From Paramicrobacterium fandaimingii (GTDB lineage Bacteria > Actinomycetota > Actinomycetes > Actinomycetales > Microbacteriaceae): a stretch of DNA of 64,000 nucleotides. This document shows, piece by piece, positions 19,555 to 28,671 of this stretch. The stretch covers positions 2,852,001-2,916,000 of the forward strand of contig NZ_CP061170.1 of NCBI RefSeq assembly GCF_011751745.2, in the 5' to 3' direction. The notes under the pieces were generated by a model, which saw nothing but the letters and a program-made list of their open reading frames with translations, ran no database searches and had not been told where the DNA came from. Position numbers and translations under genes: made by a program. The stretch's first letter is position 1; each line of letters starts with the position of its first letter.

Positions 19555-19558
19555 GGGC

Positions 19559-21448
19559 TTACCCGGCCGGAACGAGGCTTCCGGTCAGCGGATCCCCCGA
19601 TGAGCGGTTCACGAAGCAGTAATAGCTGCGCTGACCGTCGTTCCACTGCTCTTCGGTGACCGGGTAGCTTCCCTGCACCTGCACGTCGCCGTACGCGCCC
19701 GCCTTGGCGAGGTCGAGCACGCTCGGGTCGCTGCACTTCAGGTAGATCTGGCTCGCCAGCTCGTCTTCGCCGGGAAAGGCGGCGTTCTCGTCGTCAGACA
19801 TCTCGCCGACAGCGACGAGTTGCGCATCGTGCTCGCCCTCGCAGTCGACGACGGTGAACTCTTCTTCCCACGGGGACGAATAATCACTGAGGCACTCGCC
19901 ACCGCGCAGCATGTCCCACGAATAGGTGCCGGCGGGCAGTGTTCCCTCTGCGGGAATGGATTGCGTCGGCGTCGGCGTGCTCGTCTCCGTCTGCTCGGGC
20001 TGCGATGACGCCATCATTCCGGGAACGAGAGTGCCCACCCAGAAAAGCCCTCCGAGTACGAGCACGGCGACAACCGCGACTCCGACGATGAGCAGCGGGC
20101 GGTTACCGGGCGAACCGCCCGAACCGCCGGACACACCGGAACGACGCGCCCCGCGGGAACCACCGGCACCACCACCCGAGCTGAGAGGGGCCTGCACAGG
20201 ATTCTGCCGCGTCGGCACAGTGTGCTCATCCGATGCGGGCCGGTTCGTGGCAACGGGTTCCGTTGCCGTGCGCTCGAAGAGGGCTCGCAGCCGTGCGCTC
20301 GTCTCTGACTCGTCTCCCGTGCGCGATGTGTCCCCGGTGTCCCCTGTTGCCGAGCCTGCCTGTCGGGTGCCTCCCAGCGCCGTGGGGGCTGGAGTGATGT
20401 GCGCGTCGTCGTCTGCAGCGGGCGCGTCGTCAGTCGTGTGCTGGCGCTTCGCCCCGCCGAACAGATCGAGAATGCCGAGGTCGGGTGGCTCCGTCGTCTC
20501 GGCTACCAACGGAACTCCCGCCTCCTCGGCGAGCGTTTCGGCTTCGGCGCGCTCGACGTCGTCAGCGAACTCCGTGGACTCGTCGAAGATGGCGTCGTCT
20601 GCAGCGGCCTCGCCGCCTGTCGAGGGCGCGTCATCGATGGGCGCGGGAACGACTATTGTCGGCTCGTCAGAAGCGGCAGACTTGGGGGCGGGCAGGTCTG
20701 CCGCGGTCGGCTCGTCGACAGCATCCTCGTCATCATCGTCGTCACCGACGACAGCGTCATCAGCAAGTGACGACAGCGTTGCCTCGTCATAGAGCCGATC
20801 GAAAGCGTCAGGACTCGAGAACCTGCCGTCGATGGCCGCCTGCTCGGGAGATACCGGTTCGGGGCCGCGATCAGCGAATGGGTCGAAAGCCTGTGTCGCC
20901 TCGCCCTCGTCAGGCTCACCCGCATGAGCACCGATGGGCTTGTCATCCGACGGCTCCGGCTCCGGCTCGGCTGGCTTCTCAATGAGCGGGTCACCCGCAT
21001 CATTGGGGGTGAGACCCCACGAGAAGATGCCGTCTGGCGACTTTCGCGGAGGAACAGGAGTTCTGGGAGGCTCTGGATCTTTCGGAGGCTCTGGACTTCT
21101 CGGAGAGACAGGGCTCTCTGCTGCACGATCGGCAGCAACATCGAAGGCCTGCGTCGGGGCGCCATCGTCGGCGTCACGCGTCTTGGGCGCGGCGGCGTCG
21201 GGGGCAACGTCTGCCTTCGCTGCATCCGGCTGCTGCTCTCTGCGACGAAAACGCCGCCGCCTCATCTTTCGGCTGCCCTCGTCCGCCGCGTCGCTTGTCG
21301 GGGGCGCGTCTTCGCCATCACCGTCGTCGATGGTGCTGAAGGCTCCCGTGTCGTCGAGCTGCGACATCAGCCAGTCAGCGCCCAGATCTGCTTCGCCCGT
21401 CTGCGGGTTCGGTTCGTCTGGGTGCTTGTCGTCGTCGCGTGGAGTCAC
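19559..21448 (-). CDS. Septum_form-domain membrane protein with long acidic N-terminus
   Basis: A 629-residue single-pass protein. Residues 1 to about 420 are very acidic and low in complexity, with proline-rich runs such as PEPPKDPEPPRTPVPPRKS, and are probably disordered in the cytosol. A Gly/Ser/Arg linker precedes one membrane helix at about 453-480 (LLIVGVAVVAVLVLGGLFWVG). The extracellular end, about 508-629, has the Septum_form-type pattern with paired cysteines (RGGECLSDY, FTVVDCEGEHDAQLV, IYLKCSDPS, RSYYCFVNRSSGDPLTGS). Function is unproven. It starts with GTG overlapping the pyrE stop by one base (TAGTG). Confidence 0.8.
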   Translation of the reverse strand: MTPRDDDKHPDEPNPQTGEADLGADWLMSQLDDTGAFSTIDDGDGEDAPPTSDAADEGSRKMRRRRFRRREQQPDAAKADVAPDAAAPKTRDADDGAPTQAFDVAADRAAESPVSPRSPEPPKDPEPPRTPVPPRKSPDGIFSWGLTPNDAGDPLIEKPAEPEPEPSDDKPIGAHAGEPDEGEATQAFDPFADRGPEPVSPEQAAIDGRFSSPDAFDRLYDEATLSSLADDAVVGDDDDDEDAVDEPTAADLPAPKSAASDEPTIVVPAPIDDAPSTGGEAAADDAIFDESTEFADDVERAEAETLAEEAGVPLVAETTEPPDLGILDLFGGAKRQHTTDDAPAADDDAHITPAPTALGGTRQAGSATGDTGDTSRTGDESETSARLRALFERTATEPVATNRPASDEHTVPTRQNPVQAPLSSGGGAGGSRGARRSGVSGGSGGSPGNRPLLIVGVAVVAVLVLGGLFWVGTLVPGMMASSQPEQTETSTPTPTQSIPAEGTLPAGTYSWDMLRGGECLSDYSSPWEEEFTVVDCEGEHDAQLVAVGEMSDDENAAFPGEDELASQIYLKCSDPSVLDLAKAGAYGDVQVQGSYPVTEEQWNDGQRSYYCFVNRSSGDPLTGSLVPAG

Positions 21449-21996
21449 TATGCCAATCCCAAATCTTTCAGGGTGAGAGCGGCGTAATAGTCGTACCCCG
21501 CCTCCTCGATAGCCTCGCGTGCTCCGGTGTCGCGGTCAACCACAACGGCGACGCCGGCGATCTCTGCTCCCACCTTCGTGAGCGCCTCGATTGCCTTCAA
21601 AGGGGACCCGCCCGTCGTCGACGTGTCTTCAACGACGATCACGCGCTTTCCCGCAAGATCTGGCCCTTCAACCTGCTTGCCTCGACCGTGGTCCTTCGGC
21701 TCCTTGCGCACGACGAACGCGTCGATGTCGCTACCGCGCGCCGCTCCCTGATGCAGAATCGACGCGGCAATCGGGTCTGCTCCCATCGTGAGGCCGCCGA
21801 CGGCGAACACGTCGGGGACATCAGCGATGAGGTCGAGCATGACCTGCCCGATCAACGGAGCTACACGATGGTCGAGGCTCACTTTGCGCAGGTCGACATA
21901 GAACGTCGCCTTCTTTCCGCTCGTGAGTGTGAAGTCACCGTGGAACACGGCCTCGGCCGAAATATGGTCGATAAGTTGAGTTCGCGCGTCAGTCAC
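21448..21996 (-). CDS. pyrE: Orotate phosphoribosyltransferase
   Basis: A 182-residue PyrE, which makes OMP from orotate and PRPP in pyrimidine synthesis. The PRPP-binding motif VIVVEDTSTTGGS is at residues 119-131. FTLTSGKKATFYVDLRKVSLD near the N-terminus and VVRKEPKDHGRGKQVEG (the flexible catalytic loop) are also diagnostic. It starts with GTG, 5 bp after the MMPL transporter gene, and overlaps the next gene by one base. It is separate from other pyr genes here. Confidence 0.95.
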   Translation of the reverse strand: MTDARTQLIDHISAEAVFHGDFTLTSGKKATFYVDLRKVSLDHRVAPLIGQVMLDLIADVPDVFAVGGLTMGADPIAASILHQGAARGSDIDAFVVRKEPKDHGRGKQVEGPDLAGKRVIVVEDTSTTGGSPLKAIEALTKVGAEIAGVAVVVDRDTGAREAIEEAGYDYYAALTLKDLGLA

Positions 21997-22001
21997 GTCC
22001 C

Positions 22002-24185
22002 TTAGTTTAGAGTGCGCGACAGCTTACTCGGCCACCAAATGGCCTTGCCGATGTCGTAGCTGAGCGACGGCACCAGCAGCGACCGCACGATGATCGTGTC
22101 GAGAAGCACCCCGAATGCGACGATGAACGAGATCTGCGCGAGGAACAGCACGGGCAGAACTCCGAGAGCGGCGAATGTCGCTGCGAGCACGATTCCCGCA
22201 GACGTGATGACCCCGCCCGTTGCCACCAAGCCGTTCGTGATGCCCTTTCTCGTGCCGTGCAGCACAGACTCCTCTCGCACGCGTGTCATGAGGAAGATGT
22301 TGTAGTCGATGCCGAGGGCGACGAGAAAGACGAACCCGAACATCGGCACGCTGGGGTCTGCGCCGGGGAACTTCAGAATGTCATTGAAGACGATCGACGA
22401 CACGCCGAGCGCCGACGCGAACGACAACACAACGGTGAGAACGAGAAGCACGGGCGCCAGAATCGATCGCAGCAAAAGCATGAGAATGATCAGGATCACG
22501 ACGAGCACGAGCGGAATGACGAGATTGCGGTCGTGCACAGAGGCGTCGATCGTGTCGATCGCCGTCGCCGCGACGCCGCCGACGAGAACACTCTCGCCCG
22601 ATTCGCCGAACTGGGAGCGCAGATCGCGCACCACCTCCTCGGCTTCCACCGAATCTCCCGGCGCTTCGAGCCTCGCCTGCAGCATCACCTGGCCGTCGAC
22701 AACCTTCGGTTCGCCCTCGACAGGGCCCGTCGGGCCGTGCGTCGGCTGAATGCCGTCTTCGGTAATGGGCACCGTTCCGCTCGGGGAGTCATCGGAGATG
22801 ACGGCGAGCGAGTCGACGCCGTCTGTGCCGAGCACGGTGTCGGAGACAGCATCCAGCGAGTCTTTCGGCGCCACGATGACAGCGGGCGTTCCGGCGCTTC
22901 CCGGGAAATGATCGTCGAGCACCGCCTGGCCGTCACGCGCCTCGGAGTGGCCGATCACGAACTCGCTCTGCGAAACGCCGTCTGCCTTCAGCCCGACGAG
23001 ACCGAAGGCTGCGGCGGCGAGCACGACGGTGCTGGCGATCCAGATGGTGCGCGGGCGACGCGCAACAAGGCGCGCGACGGCGGGCCACAGGCCGCGACCC
23101 TCGACGCCCTTCGTCACGGCGTGCTCCTCCCCGAAATGCGGGCGGATCGGCCAGAACGCAACTCGGCCCGCCCACATGAGCAACGCGGGAAGCAGCGTGA
23201 GGCTGGCCAGAAGTGCGAAGACGATGCCGATCGCCGCGACGGGACCGAGCGCCTTGTTTGAGTTGAGCTCGCTGAGCAGAAGGCACAGAAGCCCCGCGAT
23301 GACTGTTCCGCCCGAGGCGAGAATTGCGGGCATGGCACCGCGCAGAGCGGCCCACGATGCCTCCCATTTTCGCTCATGGTCGCGCAGCGCCTCACGGTAG
23401 CGAGACACGTACAGCAGCGAATAGTCGGTTGCGGCGCCGATCACGAGAATCATCAGGATTCCTTGGGTCTGCCCGGAGAGCACGACGATGTCTTGCTTCG
23501 CAAGCTCCACAACGGTGAACATCGCACCTGTCAGGGCGACAAGGCTCGTACCGAGAACGATGAACGGCAGAAGAGGCGAACGGTAGACGATGATGAGAAT
23601 CACGAGCACGACGGCAAGCGCCACGATGAGCAGCAGTCCGTCGAGACCGCTGAACGCATCGACGATGTCTGCCGAGAGACCAGCGGGGCCCGCGACGGCC
23701 GCATCGAGGCCGTCGGGCAGCGCATCGGCGAAGTAGGCGCGGATCTTCTCCACCGTGTCAGCCGGCTTGATGTCGGCGTCAAGAGGTGCGACGACCTGCA
23801 CCGCTTCGCCGTCGTCTGAGGCAATCGCCGGGGAGACGCCGTCGCTGACGACGCCATCGATGCCCGCAATATGGTCGATCGCCGCGTCAATCGCCGTCTT
23901 ATCGGCATCCGTCACTCCCGAATCGCGCTCAAAGACGATGACGGCGGGCACCACATCGTCGCCGCGAAACTCGGGCTCAAGCTCGTGCACCTGTGTGGCG
24001 TCGGCGCTAGCCGGAAGGTGCTGCACCTGATCGTTCTCGGCGACATCGTTCACCTGCCCGAACGCCGAACCGCCTGCGCCGAACACGGCAAACCAGACAA
24101 GAATGAGCATGAGGGGTGTGACGATCCGCACCCACCGCGGCGCTCGTGACGGCGCGGTGTGGCGTGGTGTTGGCGTGTGCGACAT
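22002..24185 (-). CDS. MMPL family transporter
   Basis: A 727-residue RND/MMPL-type membrane protein with about 12 helices in two repeats. N-terminal helix (IVTPLMLILVWFAVFGAGG), then a large extracytosolic loop, then five helices including TQGILMILVIGAATDYSLLYVSRYREAL. The second repeat has MFGFVFLVALGIDYNIFLMTRVREE. The two [G]xDYxxFL/LY blocks carry the conserved Asp-Tyr pairs used in proton relay in MMPL proteins. Likely exports lipids or hydrophobic drugs; substrate unknown. I chose the ATG at 24185 because the frame upstream overlaps xthA and lacks family character. Confidence 0.9.
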   Translation of the reverse strand: MSHTPTPRHTAPSRAPRWVRIVTPLMLILVWFAVFGAGGSAFGQVNDVAENDQVQHLPASADATQVHELEPEFRGDDVVPAVIVFERDSGVTDADKTAIDAAIDHIAGIDGVVSDGVSPAIASDDGEAVQVVAPLDADIKPADTVEKIRAYFADALPDGLDAAVAGPAGLSADIVDAFSGLDGLLLIVALAVVLVILIIVYRSPLLPFIVLGTSLVALTGAMFTVVELAKQDIVVLSGQTQGILMILVIGAATDYSLLYVSRYREALRDHERKWEASWAALRGAMPAILASGGTVIAGLLCLLLSELNSNKALGPVAAIGIVFALLASLTLLPALLMWAGRVAFWPIRPHFGEEHAVTKGVEGRGLWPAVARLVARRPRTIWIASTVVLAAAAFGLVGLKADGVSQSEFVIGHSEARDGQAVLDDHFPGSAGTPAVIVAPKDSLDAVSDTVLGTDGVDSLAVISDDSPSGTVPITEDGIQPTHGPTGPVEGEPKVVDGQVMLQARLEAPGDSVEAEEVVRDLRSQFGESGESVLVGGVAATAIDTIDASVHDRNLVIPLVLVVILIILMLLLRSILAPVLLVLTVVLSFASALGVSSIVFNDILKFPGADPSVPMFGFVFLVALGIDYNIFLMTRVREESVLHGTRKGITNGLVATGGVITSAGIVLAATFAALGVLPVLFLAQISFIVAFGVLLDTIIVRSLLVPSLSYDIGKAIWWPSKLSRTLN

Positions 24186-24323
24186 GGGTTCCTTTACGCA
24201 GGTTTCTCGATGACACCTCAACGCTATGAAGCGCACGTGGGTCTGCACGTCGCCCAAAAGTTTGAATTCGGCACCCGACGCCAAACCAGCCAAACTCTCA
24301 TACCGGCCAGGTAGCGTTGACGC

Positions 24324-25181
24324 ATGCGCATCGCCACGTGGAACGTCAACTCCATTCGCACCAGAGTCGGCCGCGTCGTGGATTGGCTCGTGAGAGAAGA
24401 CATCGACGTGCTCGGAATGCAGGAGATCAAGTGCCGGCCCGATCAGTTTCCCGTCGAGCCGTTTGAGCAGGCGGGCTACGACCTGCAGATTCACGGACTC
24501 AACCAGTGGAACGGCGTCGCCTTCGCAAGCAGACTGCCGATGACCGATGTCGAGCGCGGATTCGCCCAGATTCCCGGCTTCGGCAAACCGCCGAAGGTCG
24601 AGCACGAGCTCGACGCCGACGGCGTTCCCATCGAGGCACGGGCGCTCGGCGTCACGGTCGACGGCGTTCGTCTCTTCAGCCTCTACGTGCCCAACGGCCG
24701 CGGACTCGACGACCCGCACTACGCATACAAACTCACCTGGCTCGACACACTGCGGGCCCAGGTCGAGGGGATGCTCCAGAAGAACTCCGACCTGCCACTC
24801 GCGCTCATGGGCGACTTCAACGTCGCCCCACTCGACTCCGACATGGGCGACCCCACGTTCGCCCACGGCGAGTCCACGCACATTTCCGAACCCGAGCGCG
24901 CTGCGTTCCGCGCCTTCGAGTCCGCTGGACTCAGCGATGTCGTGCGCCCGCTCGTGCCCGAGGGATTCACCTTCTGGGACTACAAGCAGCTGCGCTTCCC
25001 TCGCAACGAGGGAATGCGCATCGATTTTATTCTCGGTTCGCCCGCCTTCGCCGATCGCGTGACGGGTGCGTCAATCCACCGCAATGAGCGCAAGGGTGAT
25101 TCCCCGAGCGACCATGTTCCCGTCGTCGTCGACATCGAATCCGCTGGCGATGACGACGACATGCCCATGATCTTCGGCTGA
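24324..25181 (+). CDS. xthA: Exodeoxyribonuclease III (AP endonuclease)
   Basis: A 285-residue EEP-family nuclease that cuts DNA at abasic sites in base-excision repair. Catalytic residues are visible: Asn7 in RIATWNVNSIRTR, Glu34 in MQEIKC, the GDFN motif, and the C-terminal SDHVPV. The MRIATWNVNSIR start is canonical. TAGCGT at 24312-24317 is followed by tgacgc and ATG, with no Shine-Dalgarno, so the mRNA is predicted leaderless. It is divergent from the MMPL gene. Confidence 0.95.
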   Translation: MRIATWNVNSIRTRVGRVVDWLVREDIDVLGMQEIKCRPDQFPVEPFEQAGYDLQIHGLNQWNGVAFASRLPMTDVERGFAQIPGFGKPPKVEHELDADGVPIEARALGVTVDGVRLFSLYVPNGRGLDDPHYAYKLTWLDTLRAQVEGMLQKNSDLPLALMGDFNVAPLDSDMGDPTFAHGESTHISEPERAAFRAFESAGLSDVVRPLVPEGFTFWDYKQLRFPRNEGMRIDFILGSPAFADRVTGASIHRNERKGDSPSDHVPVVVDIESAGDDDDMPMIFG

Positions 25182-25193
25182 GACGAGCACACA

Positions 25194-25568
25194 ATGACTG
25201 CAGAACTGACAACAAAGCCGAAACGGCTGACCGGATCATCGCGGGGCTGGGACATCGGCATCTCGGTCACCGTCCTGTGTCTCGGCGCCGTCGTGCTCGT
25301 CGTCACCTTTCTCATCGCGCTGTTCGGCGTGATGATGGTCAGCGCCTGCTCGGGTGAGTGCAGCGCTCCGCTGTTCATGGCCGGCTGGCTTATCGCCATG
25401 ATCCTTCCCTTCGCGCTGCTGGTCGCCGGCACGATCTGGGCGATCGTCTTCATGATCCGCGCCAAGCGGGCGCTGTTCATCGCCATCGGCACAATCGTCA
25501 TCGCGTTCGCCGTCTGGACCGGCGGAATCGCGATGATGATCACCGCGATTCCCAACTTCACCTGGTAG
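25194..25568 (+). CDS. Small membrane protein, three predicted helices
   Basis: A 124-residue protein with helices at about 22-50, 62-88 and 93-116. Between helices 1 and 2 is a short loop, SACSGECSAP, with two cysteines. I do not recognise the family. A 123-residue protein at 41059-41430 has the same plan: Trp-Asp before helix 1, a two-cysteine loop, and an IW/VW..R exit from helix 2. They look like distant paralogues. It starts 12 bp after xthA and may be co-transcribed; its stop directly abuts the stop of the convergent AEC gene. Confidence 0.7.
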   Translation: MTAELTTKPKRLTGSSRGWDIGISVTVLCLGAVVLVVTFLIALFGVMMVSACSGECSAPLFMAGWLIAMILPFALLVAGTIWAIVFMIRAKRALFIAIGTIVIAFAVWTGGIAMMITAIPNFTW

Positions 25569-26489
25569 CTAGGCGAGCAGCGCGGAGATCACGATCAGCA
25601 CGGGGATCGCCGCGACTGTCGAAACGAGAATCGCGTCGCGGGCCATCACCTCGCCGGTGTCGTAGCGCGTCGCATACGTGAAGATGTTCTGAGCCGTTGG
25701 CAGCGCAGCGAGCGCCGTTGCGGCAAACAGCGCATGCCCGTCGAGCCCGAAGATGACCCTTGCCACGACGAACGCGACGAGCGGCATCCCCACCGATTTG
25801 AGCGACGAGGCGACGAACACTCGAGCGCGCCCTGTTCCCGCGCGCAGCGGCCTCTGCCCGCTCAGCGACATGCCGAAGGCGAGAAGCATCATCGGCACCG
25901 CAGCACCCTCGATCAGCTCAAACGGCGCATAGACGGCATCCGGCAGCTGAATTCCCGTCGCCGCGATGACGACACCGGCGAGCGACGCGATGATCATGGG
26001 GTTGCGGAAGGGCTGGGTGACGATTGCCTTCACCGACACCTTTCCCGTGCGCGTGAGGTCGAGAATCGCCAGGCTCAGAGGGGCAAAGACGATAAGCTGC
26101 AGAAGCAGCAGCGGCGCAACATACTGGGCATCGCCCAGTACGTAGACGGCGACGGGCAGCCCGATGTTATTCGCGTTGACGTAGCCGGAGGCGAGCGCTC
26201 CGATCGTCGTCTCGCCCACCCTCATTCGCCAGGTGAACAGGTTGATGACGACAAAGAGTCCCGCCATCGCCACCGCAGAGATCAGCGCAACCCAGATGAA
26301 GGCCGAGAACACGACGCCAACGTCAGCGTGGGCGAGAACGTGGAACAGCAATGCGGGGCTCGCGATGAAGAACGAGAGGTGCTGGATGCTGCGGCCCGCC
26401 GTCGCGCCGCCGATCTGCAGCCGCCCGGCGACGAAGCCGACGGCGATCACGACGCCGATGATGGTGAACCCCGTCAACACTCCTGTCAC
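25569..26489 (-). CDS. AEC family transporter (auxin efflux carrier-like)
   Basis: A 306-residue membrane protein with about ten helices in two inverted five-helix halves. Features are ASPALLFHVLAH at the end of helix 2, GYVNANNIGLPVAVYVLGD in the fourth helix (the broken-helix NxxxxGxP motif), and the C-terminal ATALAALPTAQNIFTYATRY. Bacterial members move organic acids such as malate or malonate. It starts with GTG; TAGTCT at 26501-26496 lies exactly 6 nt upstream, consistent with leaderless initiation. Confidence 0.88.
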   Translation of the reverse strand: MTGVLTGFTIIGVVIAVGFVAGRLQIGGATAGRSIQHLSFFIASPALLFHVLAHADVGVVFSAFIWVALISAVAMAGLFVVINLFTWRMRVGETTIGALASGYVNANNIGLPVAVYVLGDAQYVAPLLLLQLIVFAPLSLAILDLTRTGKVSVKAIVTQPFRNPMIIASLAGVVIAATGIQLPDAVYAPFELIEGAAVPMMLLAFGMSLSGQRPLRAGTGRARVFVASSLKSVGMPLVAFVVARVIFGLDGHALFAATALAALPTAQNIFTYATRYDTGEVMARDAILVSTVAAIPVLIVISALLA

Positions 26490-26560
26490 TCCTCGAGACT
26501 AGTGGAGCGGGAATGCCGCGGGCCTTTCGGGCGACGCGCGGCTGACGTAGGCTCGGAAAC

Positions 26561-27376
26561 ATGCCGCACATGGATGTGCCGGGGGGCCGGCTGTACTACG
26601 AGACAGAGGGGAAGAGCGAGAATCCCGCTCTTCTGCTCATTCACGCGGGCATCGCGACGCTGCGCATGTGGGACCCTCTCGTCACGCCACTCGCCGAGCA
26701 CCACTTCGTGATCCGCTTCGACACGAGAGGCTTCGGCGAAACGGGCTCAGATGACGTCGAGTTCTCCAACTGCGACGACGCACTGCGGCTTCTCGACGAG
26801 CTCGGCGTCGAGCGCGCGACGGTCATCGGCTCGTCGCGCGGAGGGCAGATCGCGCTTGACCTCGCCGTCGAGCACGCCGACCGCGTCGCTGGACTCGTGA
26901 CCATCGGATCGGGCCCAAGCGGCTTTCCCGAGGTTGAGCTCTCGGAGGCCGAAGACGAGCTCTTCGACACCATGGACTCCACGTGGGAAGCACGCGATTG
27001 GCCTGCCCATATGGATGCGGAAGTGCGGCTGTGGGCGGTCGGTCCACTGCGAGACCCCGGTGACATCGACCCCGACTTTCTCGAAACAGCACGCACCCTC
27101 AACCGCTTCAACATCTCGAAGATCGACGAGAACCCGGTACCGCGTGCCCTTGAGCCTCCGGCCTTCGACCGCGTCGTCGACATCGACGTACCCGCGCTCG
27201 TTGTCGTCGGGGAGTACGACATCACTCCGGCGCTGATGCAATTCGAGTACCTTGCGGAGCAGATTCCCGGTGCAGACTCCATGCGCCTTGACGATACGGC
27301 TCACCTGCCGAGCGTTGAGCGCCCTGGAGCCTTCCTCACCGTGCTCGAGCCCTGGCTGTCGAGACACGATCTCTGA
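26561..27376 (+). CDS. Alpha/beta hydrolase
   Basis: A 271-residue cytosolic hydrolase. The nucleophile elbow is GSSRGG with Ser92. Asp in VVGEYDITPA and His in DTAHLPSVERP complete the triad. RFDTRGFGETG matches the PcaD/BphD-like esterase group (3-oxoadipate enol-lactonase, haloperoxidase-like). Exact substrate unknown. A promoter TTTCGG-17 bp-TAGGCT (26525-26553) ends 7 nt before the ATG. Confidence 0.88.
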   Translation: MPHMDVPGGRLYYETEGKSENPALLLIHAGIATLRMWDPLVTPLAEHHFVIRFDTRGFGETGSDDVEFSNCDDALRLLDELGVERATVIGSSRGGQIALDLAVEHADRVAGLVTIGSGPSGFPEVELSEAEDELFDTMDSTWEARDWPAHMDAEVRLWAVGPLRDPGDIDPDFLETARTLNRFNISKIDENPVPRALEPPAFDRVVDIDVPALVVVGEYDITPALMQFEYLAEQIPGADSMRLDDTAHLPSVERPGAFLTVLEPWLSRHDL

Positions 27377-27409
27377 CGGGTGGCCTTTCGGCTGTTCCTG
27401 AGTGACACT

Positions 27410-27451
27410 GGAAGGGCACGCGACGCCATCCCTGTTCGCGTGCAGGCTTCC
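27410..27451 (+). promoter_or_regulatory. Stem-loop upstream of the amino-acid dehydrogenase gene
   Basis: Nested inverted repeats: GGAAG (27410-27414) with CTTCC (27447-27451), and CACGCG (27417-27422) with CGCGTG (27437-27442). The loop is 14 nt. It ends 40 bp before the dehydrogenase ATG and 34 bp after the hydrolase stop. It could be an operator, a leader hairpin, or the hydrolase terminator; there is no T-run. No other gene is seen in this 115-bp gap. Confidence 0.35.
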
Positions 27452-27491
27452 ACACGAGGCCTCGAAGCAATCGCCCACGAGGAGATCGACA

Positions 27492-28598
27492 ATGCTGTCA
27501 CCTGTTTCTCAAGCGCGCGTCACTGATCAGCGCAGCGCAGACGCGTTCACCGCACCGGAGTTCGAGCACGAGCGTGTACTCATCACACGTGGAGCCCGGT
27601 CCGGGCTCACCATCATCGTCGCCGTCCATTCGACGACACTCGGCCCCGCGCTTGGCGGAGCGCGGGTATGGACGTACCGCAACTGGCGTGAGGCCCTCGC
27701 CGACGCGCTCCGGCTCTCCGAGGGAATGACGTACAAGAATGCCGCCGCGGGGCTTGCCCGAGGAGGCGGCAAGTCCGTCGTCTATCTTCCCGAGGGGACG
27801 GTTCTTGACGCCGAGCGCAAGCGCGACGCTATGCTCGACCTCGGCGATGCCGTCGAGACGCTCGGCGGCATCTACTTCACAGCAGAAGATGTCGGCACGT
27901 CGGCGGAAGACATGGCGACGGTGTCTGAACGCACTGCCTCCGTCGAAGGTCTTCCCGCTGACCGCGGCGGCGTCGGCGAACCGAGCGACGCGACAGCCGC
28001 AGGGGTGTATTCCGCGGTCACGGCGACGCTCGATTCGGTCTTCGGCAGTCCCGTCGTCGCCGAGCGCCGTGCCGTGATCTCCGGGCTCGGGCAGGTGGGG
28101 GGCCGCCTTGCACGCCGCCTCGCCTCAGAGGGCGCGCGTCTTGTCGTCACCGACGTCAATCCCGCACGCAAGGCGTTTGCCGAAGAGATCGGCGCCAGCT
28201 GGATCGAACCGGGCGACGAGCATCAGTTTGAAACAGACCTGTTCATTCCGTGCGGTGTCGGTGGAGCGCTGTCTCCCGACGTCATTGCGTCGCTGCGCTG
28301 CCGGGCCGTCGTCGGTGCCGCAAACAACCAGCTCCAGCATCACAATGGCGCCGAGCAGCTTGCCGAGCGCGGCATCCTCTGGGCTCCCGACTTCGTCGTC
28401 AATGCCGGCGGCGTCATCTACATCGACATGGCGTCGAAGCCTGGCGCTGACAGGCAGGCGATCGAGGATCGCGTCGAGCACATCGGCGACGCGCTTCGCG
28501 CCATCTTTGCGCAGGCAGAGAGCGAAGGCATCACAACCCTCGATGCGGCAGAGCGACTCGCACAGGAGCGCCTCGAGTCGGTTCCCGCGGGCGTGTGA
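27492..28598 (+). CDS. Leu/Val/Phe-type amino-acid dehydrogenase
   Basis: A 368-residue NAD-dependent oxidative deaminase of branched-chain or aromatic amino acids. The catalytic lysines are Lys82 and Lys94 in GMTYKNAAAGLARGGGK, with the same spacing as Lys68/Lys80 of leucine dehydrogenase. TAEDVGTSAEDMA, the Rossmann motif SGLGQVGGRLARRLASEGARLVVTDVN, and VGAANNQL are further family blocks. The choice between leucine, valine and phenylalanine cannot be made by eye. GAGGAGA lies 8 nt before the ATG. Confidence 0.92.
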   Translation: MLSPVSQARVTDQRSADAFTAPEFEHERVLITRGARSGLTIIVAVHSTTLGPALGGARVWTYRNWREALADALRLSEGMTYKNAAAGLARGGGKSVVYLPEGTVLDAERKRDAMLDLGDAVETLGGIYFTAEDVGTSAEDMATVSERTASVEGLPADRGGVGEPSDATAAGVYSAVTATLDSVFGSPVVAERRAVISGLGQVGGRLARRLASEGARLVVTDVNPARKAFAEEIGASWIEPGDEHQFETDLFIPCGVGGALSPDVIASLRCRAVVGAANNQLQHHNGAEQLAERGILWAPDFVVNAGGVIYIDMASKPGADRQAIEDRVEHIGDALRAIFAQAESEGITTLDAAERLAQERLESVPAGV

Positions 28599-28612
28599 GG
28601 TAACGGCTCACG

Positions 28613-28661
28613 AGCGAGTGTGCGGCCGTTCGACACAGTGTCGAGCAGCCGCACACTCGCT
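28613..28661. terminator. Nested palindrome between convergent genes
   Basis: Outer arms AGCGAGTGTGCGGC (28613-28626) and GCCGCACACTCGCT (28648-28661), 14 bp perfect. Inside is TCGACAC-A-GTGTCGA (28630-28644). It begins 14 nt after the dehydrogenase stop and ends 10 nt before the YhgE gene stop. No T-run follows, so it is not a textbook terminator, though the position suggests bidirectional 3'-end formation. Confidence 0.6.
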
Positions 28662-28671
28662 AAGCAATGCG

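Noticed and set aside
22257..23261. Plus-strand frame rich in His/Arg/Asp opposite the MMPL gene
   Set aside because: Composition typical of reverse-strand translation of a high-GC membrane protein; no Shine-Dalgarno or homology.
22002..24881. Extended start for the MMPL protein (959 codons)
   Set aside because: The upstream part is antisense to xthA; a normal N-terminal helix begins shortly after the ATG at 24185.
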